A DNA stretch of 7,672 nt, taken from contig DEQA01000012.1 in the NCBI GenBank assembly GCA_002359075.1, forward strand, positions 1 through 7,672, in the 5' to 3' direction. Positions within the stretch are counted from its first letter, which is position 1, and each line of letters begins with the position of its first letter. The stretch comes from Planococcaceae bacterium UBA3378. GTDB taxonomy: Bacteria; Bacillota; Bacilli; Bacillales_A; Planococcaceae. Under the pieces are notes generated by a model. It saw only the letters and a program-made list of their open reading frames with translations. It ran no database searches and was not told the DNA's origin. The translations under genes and the position numbers were made by a program. Below are positions 1 through 5,490 of this stretch, piece by piece.

Positions 1-52
1 TACCTAATGGGGAGCATATCAATTTAAATGATTCGTGGCTTTTAGATGTGCG

Positions 53-76
53 CCCAAACTTTTATTTGGGAACGTT
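53..76 (+). repeat. dif-like inverted-repeat site, copy 1
   Basis: The site reads CCCAAA, six spacer bases, TTTGGG, then AACGTT. The same gapless pattern (CCCWAA, N6, TTTRGK, AACGTT) returns at 844-867 and 1299-1322 in the same orientation. The arms form a perfect 6-bp inverted repeat around a 6-bp centre, as in tyrosine-recombinase (Xer/dif) core sites. It lies downstream of the lipoprotein gene. It could also act as a weak minus-strand terminator, but no T tract follows on either strand. The role is inferred. The preceding bases 1-52 hold no gene that I can support. Confidence 0.5.
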
Positions 77-136
77 TATTAGATTTATTTTGTATACTTT
101 ATAAATTTTTTTATTAAACCTCTCTTTGCTGAATAA

Positions 137-679
137 CTATTCGTACCCGCCTGTGGACTTTGGAAGTGATTTATACTCATCCTTGCTTTTAATTATATTA
201 AAGACATCATTTCTTAACTCAATTAGTTGTTTTGAATCATTCGTGGGTTCGCAATATTCCCCTGAAATAAAATGTGTTATCGTTTTACCGTTAATAGTAA
301 TTTTCCATTCATCTTCTTCATACGGTTCTTGCATACAAACTGAACCTAATAGAGATTTAGGTGTAAATTCCTTTGATTCGGCTATATTAATGTCTTGCAT
401 TTTTTTATAAATATCCTTCATCTCATCTTTTGTTAAGGTTAACTCTGTGGTCGCCGTACCATCTGCTATTAAATCTTTGGTTACAGTTCCATCGAAAGTA
501 TTAATTTCATTCCTTTTTTGAACACCAAAATGAATAGAAAAATTAAAGTCATTCGGCATTTTTTCTGGTATATTTTGAGAAATTTCTTTATTGAGTTCTT
601 TCGCTTTATCACTTTGTTGGCAGCCTAATAACCCTATTGATAAAAATATTAAAGACACTATCAAACTCAATTTTTTCAC
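137..679 (-). CDS. small secreted lipoprotein of unknown function
   Basis: This encodes a protein of about 180 residues with a classic lipoprotein signal: MKK, a hydrophobic stretch, then the lipobox L-L-G-C with the lipidated cysteine at residue 20. The mature protein should be anchored on the outer face of the membrane. It is charged, begins QQSDKAKELNK, and contains two further cysteines. An ATG exists two codons upstream (685), but the AAAAGGGG ribosome site ends only 2 bases before it. That site lies 8 bases from the GTG at 679, so GTG is the likelier start. I do not recognise a domain and assign no function. The gene lies between two dif-like sites (53-76 and 844-867) and reads on the same strand as the membrane-protein gene to its right. 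A terminator at 794-831 separates the two, so they are probably not one operon. Confidence 0.8.
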   Translation of the reverse strand: MKKLSLIVSLIFLSIGLLGCQQSDKAKELNKEISQNIPEKMPNDFNFSIHFGVQKRNEINTFDGTVTKDLIADGTATTELTLTKDEMKDIYKKMQDINIAESKEFTPKSLLGSVCMQEPYEEDEWKITINGKTITHFISGEYCEPTNDSKQLIELRNDVFNIIKSKDEYKSLPKSTGGYE

Positions 680-793
680 TAACATCGCCCCTTTTATAAT
701 TAGACGGAATTTGGTAATTTTCGTTTCAATAAAGCTTGTAGTAACCTATCCAGCTAATGTGTTAAAAGACGTGCTAAATCGATTTGATTGAGT

Positions 794-831
794 AAAAAGC
801 AGCCTAAGATTGTAAAGTGGTCTTAGCTGCT
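794..831 (-). terminator. intrinsic terminator after the membrane-protein gene
   Basis: On the minus strand the arm AGCAGCTAAGA pairs with TCTTAGGCTGCT (one bulged base), followed directly by TTTTT. The T tract appears as aaaaa at 794-798 on the plus strand. It sits downstream of the 925-1227 gene in its reading direction and should stop its transcript before the lipoprotein gene. Confidence 0.75.
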
Positions 832-843
832 GGCTCGAACATT

Positions 844-867
844 CCCTAAGTGTCATTTAGGAACGTT
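844..867 (+). repeat. dif-like inverted-repeat site, copy 2
   Basis: The site reads CCCTAA, N6 (gtgtca), TTTAGG, AACGTT. It has the same spacing and orientation as the copies at 53-76 and 1299-1322, while the six central bases differ. It lies between the lipoprotein and membrane-protein genes. Extra matching bases (TT before the left arm, ATT after AACGTT) are shared with copy 3. Intergenic conservation of arms with a variable centre suggests protein binding or recombination rather than coding. Confidence 0.5.
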
Positions 868-924
868 ATTTTCGTTCTTTTGAATAGTGTATACATCAAA
901 GATATTTTTAACAATTCAAAATAA

Positions 925-1227
925 TTAATAGCTTTGAATTCCTGTTGTAACTAATAATAGAAAAGTAAAAAATAAAACCAATACATTTAAGGTTAACCCG
1001 ACCAATCCTATTAATAATTTTCTTATGCGTTTAGACGATATTGACATAAACAAAGAGATTACAGCAAGTATAAAACCGATAATTGATAAAATGTTGAAAG
1101 TAATAATTCTAAGGTAAATATCAGTATTAGGTCCTCTGGGTATATAAAAAAAAATAATACTTACTATGACAGGGAGAATAGATAAAATACCTAAAATTGT
1201 ACTTGCTTTACTTTTGTTCAAAATCAC
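925..1227 (-). CDS. small three-helix membrane protein, unknown function
   Basis: This encodes about 100 residues, most of them hydrophobic, with three predicted membrane segments at roughly residues 9-29, 42-63 and 71-95. A short basic loop (SSKRIRK) lies between the second and third. The start is chosen at GTG 1227: a strong ribosome site, GAGGGAGGG, lies just upstream with about 4-5 bases of spacing. An upstream ATG (1254) has no ribosome site and would place this Shine-Dalgarno inside the gene; a TTG at 1221 is an alternative. I recognise no family beyond small Bacillus-type membrane proteins. The gene is bracketed by dif-like sites 2 and 3 and followed by the terminator at 794-831, so it is a monocistronic unit. 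Confidence 0.7.
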   Translation of the reverse strand: MILNKSKASTILGILSILPVIVSIIFFYIPRGPNTDIYLRIITFNILSIIGFILAVISLFMSISSKRIRKLLIGLVGLTLNVLVLFFTFLLLVTTGIQSY

Positions 1228-1298
1228 TATTCCCTCCCTCATATGGCATTTCACTATTTATTTCGCTATACGCTTAAATAACCCTTTAAAAAAACCTT

Positions 1299-1322
1299 CC
1301 CAAACCGTCGTTTGGTAACGTT
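1299..1322 (+). repeat. dif-like inverted-repeat site, copy 3
   Basis: The site reads CCCAAA, N6 (ccgtcg), TTTGGT, AACGTT, so one base of the right arm differs from copy 1. It lies between the start of the membrane-protein gene and the promoter of the CoiA-family gene, which diverge here. The pairing CCAAAC/GTTTGG (1300-1305 and 1310-1315) gives a compact 4-base-loop hairpin. Confidence 0.5.
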
Positions 1323-1353
1323 ATTTACCCTAGCGTTGTAAATCCACATTTTT

Positions 1354-1382
1354 CTGACTTGACCCGTTAAATAAAGTATAAT
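1354..1382 (+). promoter_or_regulatory. SigA-type promoter of the CoiA-family gene
   Basis: A perfect -10 TATAAT (1377-1382) lies 17 bases from a -35-like CTGACT (1354-1359). A TTGACC is present nearby but only 12 bases from the -10, which is too close. Transcription would start near 1389, about 20 bases before the chosen start codon. Confidence 0.65.
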
Positions 1383-1409
1383 TTACAGAAAAAGTAAAGG
1401 ATGGACCTC

Positions 1410-2903
1410 ATGCTGATTGTTGAAGATGCCACTCAAAAACAATATATTGCTGGAATTTTCCCTAAGACCACACTCAAATATTTAACAGCGGGTAAAAAAT
1501 TATTTTGTCCTTGCTGTAAAGAACCTGTTATCTATGCTGCAGGAGACGTTAACGTTCCGCATTTCAGACACGGTAAACATTCCACCTGTATTAATACGAT
1601 TTCAGAATCCCAGGAGCATTTGAAAAAGAAACTGTTGGTATATCAATGGCTAATATCTAAGCAATACTCTGTAGTAAAGCTGGAATACTGGCTTCCTAAT
1701 ACTCAACAAAGAGCTGATGTTTATGTTGAAACACCCGAAGGAGAGAAATATGTAATGGAAATCCAATGCTCTCCTATTGCCTATAATCAATGGTTGGATC
1801 GGCATTTAAAGTATAAAAGTCTAGGCATTAAAGATATCTGGTTTTTTGGACATCATTTTATTAATCAGAACTTCCAAGGAAAATTCTTTTCACCTTCCCG
1901 TTCCAAATTCCTTTTAGAAAAAATAAATAAAAGAAACAGGTACTTATACTTTTTAGTAGATAACGGTGAGTTAATGACAACCGGCACCCTAATAAATGAG
2001 GCGACTAACTATGAGCCTTCATTACGTCATAAATCGCCTTCGTATGTCACTCTTACGCATCGATTAGAAGATATGATACCAAAACAGACATCAAGAGCAT
2101 TTTTGTGGCCTGACACTGCAGAATTATTAGATGTATATAACCAATACCATCAACAAATAGCCACTAGTCGTAATGAAAAACGTATATATCTTCTTGGAAA
2201 GCGGGAGATGCGGAAAAAACGCAAAGCACAGAAAAAGCAGAAAATAAATAAACACTTCGATGAAATAGGCTATCCCCGTTCGCATAAACAGCTACAACAG
2301 ACTAAACCAGTATCTTTGGCTCCGGCAATGAAAGAAGCCTATGTAGTAAATTCAGAAGAAAGGGAAAACTACCGTTCGTTTTTAAAAAGCTTTTCCATTG
2401 CCGATATTCATGCTCAACTGTCTGAGAACGAAATACCGCTATTTGAAAGGCTTATCCTTAAATACAATATAGCGGATGCTTCATTCCCACCAATCTGTTT
2501 AGTTGAGCTCAACTTAAATACCGCCATTGAAACGCCTTATAGCTTATGGCAATTGATGATATTAGATGAACTCATTCAAAAACAGTTTAATTCCGATATT
2601 TCACTAGCGACTATTCAGAAAAAAATTCTTGGTTCTGTTAGAGCCGCCGATTTGCTTCAGGCAAGCAAACTGATCCATGGATATCTAATTACTTTAAAAA
2701 AAATTGGCCTGCTTACAGGAGGATCGCCTGAAGCTTTTTATCTCCCGTTTAAAAATAAACTTAAACGCTTCCCTAAAAACATTAGTCGAAAGAATACCAT
2801 TTTAGTGGCATATGGGTTGTCAAAATACGAAAAAGATGAATCTGCTGACGTTTTACTTGCCATTAAAAATGAATTGAGCGCATATAGAAGCAAATTAAAT
2901 TGA
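1410..2903 (+). CDS. coiA: CoiA-family protein with PD-(D/E)XK nuclease-like core
   Basis: This is a CoiA-like protein of about 497 residues. CoiA proteins help process incoming single-stranded DNA during transformation in competent Firmicutes. Residues 31-60 carry a zinc-finger-like motif (C33-P-C35-C36, then H51-F-R-H54 and C60) typical of the family N-terminus. Residues 92-119 carry the nuclease-like core: E92, R101-A-D103 and E117-I-Q119, matching a degenerate PD-(D/E)XK fold. A basic segment (about 255-275) precedes a C-terminal region I do not recognise, making the protein longer than CoiA proteins I recall (about 370-400 residues). An ATG at 1401 directly abuts the AAAGG ribosome site; the ATG at 1410 has 9-base spacing and gives the usual MLI-type start. 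The gene has its own promoter and terminator, with no competence genes beside it. Whether it acts in transformation, plasmid biology or defence is not shown. Confidence 0.85.
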   Translation: MLIVEDATQKQYIAGIFPKTTLKYLTAGKKLFCPCCKEPVIYAAGDVNVPHFRHGKHSTCINTISESQEHLKKKLLVYQWLISKQYSVVKLEYWLPNTQQRADVYVETPEGEKYVMEIQCSPIAYNQWLDRHLKYKSLGIKDIWFFGHHFINQNFQGKFFSPSRSKFLLEKINKRNRYLYFLVDNGELMTTGTLINEATNYEPSLRHKSPSYVTLTHRLEDMIPKQTSRAFLWPDTAELLDVYNQYHQQIATSRNEKRIYLLGKREMRKKRKAQKKQKINKHFDEIGYPRSHKQLQQTKPVSLAPAMKEAYVVNSEERENYRSFLKSFSIADIHAQLSENEIPLFERLILKYNIADASFPPICLVELNLNTAIETPYSLWQLMILDELIQKQFNSDISLATIQKKILGSVRAADLLQASKLIHGYLITLKKIGLLTGGSPEAFYLPFKNKLKRFPKNISRKNTILVAYGLSKYEKDESADVLLAIKNELSAYRSKLN

Positions 2904-2906
2904 AGC

Positions 2907-2932
2907 AGCCACGTTCCATTCGTGGCTTTTTT
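2907..2932 (+). terminator. intrinsic terminator of the CoiA-family gene
   Basis: The stem AGCCACG (2907-2913) pairs perfectly with CGTGGCT (2921-2927) across a 7-base loop, followed by a run of six T. It begins a few bases after the stop codon. Confidence 0.85.
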
Positions 2933-3249
2933 ATCGTTCTAAAAATGCAAGGCTGCACTGATTCTATAACTATTATTGGTTAAAACTGAAAAAAAGATTC
3001 TTAAGACTATATTTCGGTACCTTTAAGATGGAATTTTGAGATTATTTCCGCCTTTCCCTCTTAAACTGTTATAAATAACTGTTACACTTTAAGTTCTTCT
3101 GGCAAAAATTCACCACTTAATAAGGAAGCCTGGCAAATACTTATTAAACATGTTAAAATAATCCTTTTAATCATATAATTATTATTTTAATTATTATTTT
3201 CTTGATATATTTAGTAATTTTATTAAAAAACTAATTAATAACACCCACA
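2933..3249. other. AT-rich intergenic spacer with short repeats
   Basis: No convincing gene lies in this stretch. It holds two direct AACTGTTA copies near 3066-3082 and an exact tandem duplication of the 12-mer AATTATTATTTT (3177-3188, 3189-3200). On the minus strand a 30-codon reading frame (3174-3082) has a signal-peptide-like start but no ribosome site; it is noted as a finding rather than annotated as a gene. The AT content rises toward the promoter at 3287. Confidence 0.5.
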
Positions 3250-3271
3250 GAATACTGTATTATCAATATTC
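3250..3271. promoter_or_regulatory. imperfect palindrome upstream of the winged-helix gene promoter
   Basis: The sequence GAATA-c-TG, six bases, CA-a-TATTC forms a 22-bp imperfect palindrome ending 15 bases before the -35 box of the 3287-3315 promoter. The position and size fit an operator for a dimeric DNA-binding protein, possibly the winged-helix protein encoded just downstream. Binding is inferred only. Confidence 0.3.
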
Positions 3272-3286
3272 TATTTATAACCTAAG

Positions 3287-3315
3287 TTTACAAATTATAG
3301 TTCATAAGTTACAAT
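3287..3315 (+). promoter_or_regulatory. SigA promoter of the winged-helix gene
   Basis: The -35 TTTACA (3287-3292) and -10 TACAAT (3310-3315) are separated by exactly 17 bases, each one base from consensus. The start point would be near 3322, giving a leader of about 40 nt before the ATG at 3363. Confidence 0.75.
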
Positions 3316-3362
3316 GCAAGCATAACCGGTTATATAATTTCAATAAGGAAGAAGGGAAGATT

Positions 3363-3797
3363 ATGAGAATTAAACGACCATATAACAGAAATGATTTCTT
3401 GGCTGCTGTGAAGTCAATTTCATTAGAGAGCAGATACCAAAGAAATTCAGAAATTGAGGGGAAAACCGCAACTCTTTTAGGATTAAATGAAGAATTTTTA
3501 AAGATTTGCTTAAAAAACAAGGCAACAACCATTTTTAGAAATGATGTAGATTGGGCAATTAAAGAACTACGTAAAACAGGCGTAATCTTGCCGGCTACTG
3601 GTTTCGGAATTGTAATACCTTCAAAAACTAAAAATGAGAGATACTATGAATGGATTGAGGCCGCAGAAAACATACGAGGCACATTTGGGTTGAATACTCT
3701 AAGCTCTATCACTGAAAACGTCTCTGATAACGAAGGCGTTGATTATCAAGAAGTTTATCCGTTCCTTTCAAAGTTGTACGAGGAAACAACACTCTAA
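3363..3797 (+). CDS. stand-alone winged-helix protein resembling the Mrr N-terminal domain
   Basis: This encodes 144 residues. Residues about 12-90 fit the Mrr_N-type winged helix: a helical start (NDFLAAVKSISL), a middle helix (LNEEFLKIC), the recognition-like stretch FRNDVDWAIKELRKTGVI (58-75) that parallels the FRNRVxWAxxxLxxAGLI pattern of Mrr-like proteins, and a wing (FGIVIP) ending near residue 87. The C-terminal 55 residues are mostly acidic and unrecognised. No Mrr catalytic domain follows, so it is probably a DNA-binding or regulatory protein rather than a restriction enzyme. The start is supported by an AAGGAAGAAGGGAAG ribosome region 6 bases from the ATG and by the promoter at 3287-3315. 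There is no clear terminator after it and the neighbouring DNA on the right is decayed. Family assignment is by pattern memory only. Confidence 0.65.
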   Translation: MRIKRPYNRNDFLAAVKSISLESRYQRNSEIEGKTATLLGLNEEFLKICLKNKATTIFRNDVDWAIKELRKTGVILPATGFGIVIPSKTKNERYYEWIEAAENIRGTFGLNTLSSITENVSDNEGVDYQEVYPFLSKLYEETTL

Positions 3798-3844
3798 GGC
3801 CCTATTCTATTAGCACCTTTTATTACGGCTTCTCTATAGCGAGG

Positions 3845-4140
3845 TTAGATCAACTCATGGTATCCCCTCAATGCCTCATCCACACGCTTTGGCAGATGTA
3901 TAGCCAAACACTGATTGATAAAGCATTCCTTTTCCAGTTCAACCTGCGCAGAACAGAAAATTTTTGCAAAACTACCCGACTTTTTTCGGCGAGTAACTGC
4001 TCCAGCGTCTCTGTACGTAGGATAGCGACCACTTCATTCTCGATTTGCCGTTCCCGTATTTTAAATGCGAGATCCTTCTTTTTTTCCTCTTTCAGTTCAG
4101 CAATTTACTTCTGTAGGCTATAGCTTTCTTCTGTAAGCTT
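3845..4140 (-). pseudogene. decayed 3' end of a charged coiled-coil gene
   Basis: Read on the minus strand, the region gives coding-like protein in two frames. The segment from about 4140 to 3970 reads as a charged helical stretch (IAELKEEKKKDLAFKIRER and onward through TLEQLLAEKSR), interrupted by a TAA at 4107-4105. Near 3959-3972, at homopolymer runs, the sensible reading switches frame and continues (AKIFCSAQVELEKECFINQ, then LPKRVDEALRGYHELI) to a stop at 3847-3845. No start codon or ribosome site precedes it; a TGA lies just upstream. The lost gene probably encoded a coiled-coil protein, but I cannot identify it. The plus-strand frame over the same bases is a mirror of this. Confidence 0.5.
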
Positions 4141-4379
4141 TTCTGTTCAAAAGTTGGAGATGCAGTTGATATTAACGGGAAAATATAAGATCTAAAAAAT
4201 TCTAGAAAAATATACAACATGTTCCACAGCGAAAAATGCCATCATTGCAGGTAACTTTGTAATTGCAAAAAGATATCTATACAAAGGCTCCCAGGATCAA
4301 TGGCGTCTTTGGAAACAATAGGCCATCTATTCTCTGTAGAATTTCCTGAATAATACTAGATTTTTTATTTATTACCCAT
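4141..4379. other. non-coding remnant region
   Basis: No intact gene is visible. A plus-strand frame without a start, between stops near 4174 and 4320, has coding-like residues (TTCSTAKNAIIAGNFVIAKR, then a Trp-rich end), followed by more stops. It may be another gene fragment, but I do not recognise it. It sits between two pseudogenes, which fits a decayed stretch. Confidence 0.3.
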
Positions 4380-4416
4380 AAAAGACGATGGTTCATTATA
4401 ACGGCCATTGTCTTTT
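4380..4416. terminator. bidirectional intrinsic terminator
   Basis: The arms AAAAGACGATGG (4380-4391) and CCATTGTCTTTT (4405-4416) pair over 12 positions with one G-T wobble and a 13-base loop. A tract flanks the left side and T tract the right, so it can work on both strands. On the minus strand it lies about 70 bases after the original end of the toxin pseudogene and probably served it. Confidence 0.75.
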
Positions 4417-4484
4417 TAGTTTATATTGATCATTTTGCCTGCTGATGCTTCTTTCTTCGTTTTTCCCATTCGTGGCTTGACGAA

Positions 4485-5245
4485 TTATCGATATTCACTG
4501 CCGCCACCTCAAATAAATCGTCCGTCTGTATGTGCTGTCGCATTATAATCCGATTCATTGACTAATTGTAAAACCCCCGGCTATTCATGATGATCCCATA
4601 CGTAACCTTCTGGCGTTATATTATTGGATAATCCCTGCACATCCATTTGTGTAAAACCCATTTGGCCAGCTAGAGTGGGATCTGCTTTTAATTCCAGCAC
4701 AAGCTGCTCATTGGCAAGACGAAAATGAATATCATCGCTTGCTAAATACTGATCCTCTGGGATGTGTACATCATAATAACTATCAAACACAGGAAATACA
4801 TCTTGAATGAACTGCCCATTGTGCTCAACTGTATTCATTTCAAATGGAACACCTGTTACCGGGTGGACATCCCCTTCTAAACCAGCATTAATAGCTTGAA
4901 TATCCTGCACTTCAGCCACATCCACACCATCTACTAAATCAATCACCGAAACTGCTGTAAAAGCCACAATACCTAACTTGGCCAGATTTAACGCACCATC
5001 CTTGGCTCTATCATAGTCTTTTGTGAGTAAGCCAGCTCCTGTTTCATTTTTGTCAGTTGTCCCTTTGCCGTTTGATAAACCCCTTGCATAGCTTGTCCTG
5101 TCATCGCAATACTGGCTGTTTCATCTACAAAATCGGAAACTTGTGGTAAACCTGCTTTTTCTACACCTTTGCTTACCAAATGACCAGCACCGTTAATCGT
5201 TGTATCAACTAATTTACCAATATTTTTTCCCATACTCTTTAGCAT
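4485..5245 (-). pseudogene. broken WHH/HNH-type nuclease toxin gene
   Basis: About 252 codons once encoded a nuclease toxin of the HNH/ENDO VII superfamily (WHH-type, as in polymorphic toxins). ATG 5245 has a good ribosome site (AAAGAGGTG). The first frame runs through VSKGVEKAGLPQVSDF to AYSQ, then must shift by one near 5018-5024 into SKDYDRAKDGALNLAKLGIV, which continues into the longer reading FTAVSVIDLVDG. The family signature GLEGDVHPVTGVPFE is intact. At the catalytic region it reads WDHHE, then TAG (4583-4581), then in frame PGVLQLVN, TAHTDGRFI, then TGA (4511-4509) where family members have Trp, then GGGSEYR and a natural TAA at 4487-4485. The final frame still matches the family past both stops, so the decay is recent. 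W-D-H-H also differs from the usual W-H-H. No immunity gene is visible. Confidence 0.8.
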
Positions 5246-5361
5246 CTCAACACCTCTTTCACCTATATTTTACCATAGAGAAAGATATAAGAAGTCGCCG
5301 TAATCTAACTATCTCAAGCAAGTATAATAGCGTTTGCCTACGCCGAGAAGTTCCCCAACAA

Positions 5362-5390
5362 GGGGGCTGGGCTAAAGCCCTTCCCGCCCC
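5362..5390. repeat. GC-rich hairpin downstream of rep
   Basis: Outer arms GGGGC (5363-5367) and GCCCC (5386-5390) enclose an inner stem GGGC-TAAA-GCCC (5369-5380). It stands out in an otherwise AT-rich spacer and is followed by a very AT-rich stretch (5396-5430). There is no T tract, so it is not a standard terminator. Position behind the Rep stop would suit an origin-associated or primosome/single-strand-initiation structure, but that is inference. The rest of 5246-5490 holds no gene. Confidence 0.45.
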
Positions 5391-5490
5391 TAAAACATAA
5401 TTAATAATTCTCTATATATAATCTAGGGAATATTATCCGTCACTTACCCGTAGGAAATCAGAAATATGTAAGGGCAGAGTGGAGTATTAA

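Noticed and set aside
126..410. Plus-strand reading frame opposite the lipoprotein gene
   Set aside because: It is antisense to a well-supported gene with a lipobox and ribosome site, and has neither itself.
1360..1382. TTGACC as the -35 of the CoiA promoter
   Set aside because: It lies only 12 bases from TATAAT; CTGACT at the correct 17-base spacing is preferred.
3857..4123. Plus-strand 88-codon frame
   Set aside because: Its Ser/Phe/Arg-rich composition is the mirror of the charged coiled-coil remnant on the minus strand; it has no ribosome site.
5010..5030. Programmed -1 frameshift in the toxin gene
   Set aside because: The bases CA-CAA-AAG do not form a standard slippery heptamer with good re-pairing, and two nonsense codons further on make decay the simpler reading.
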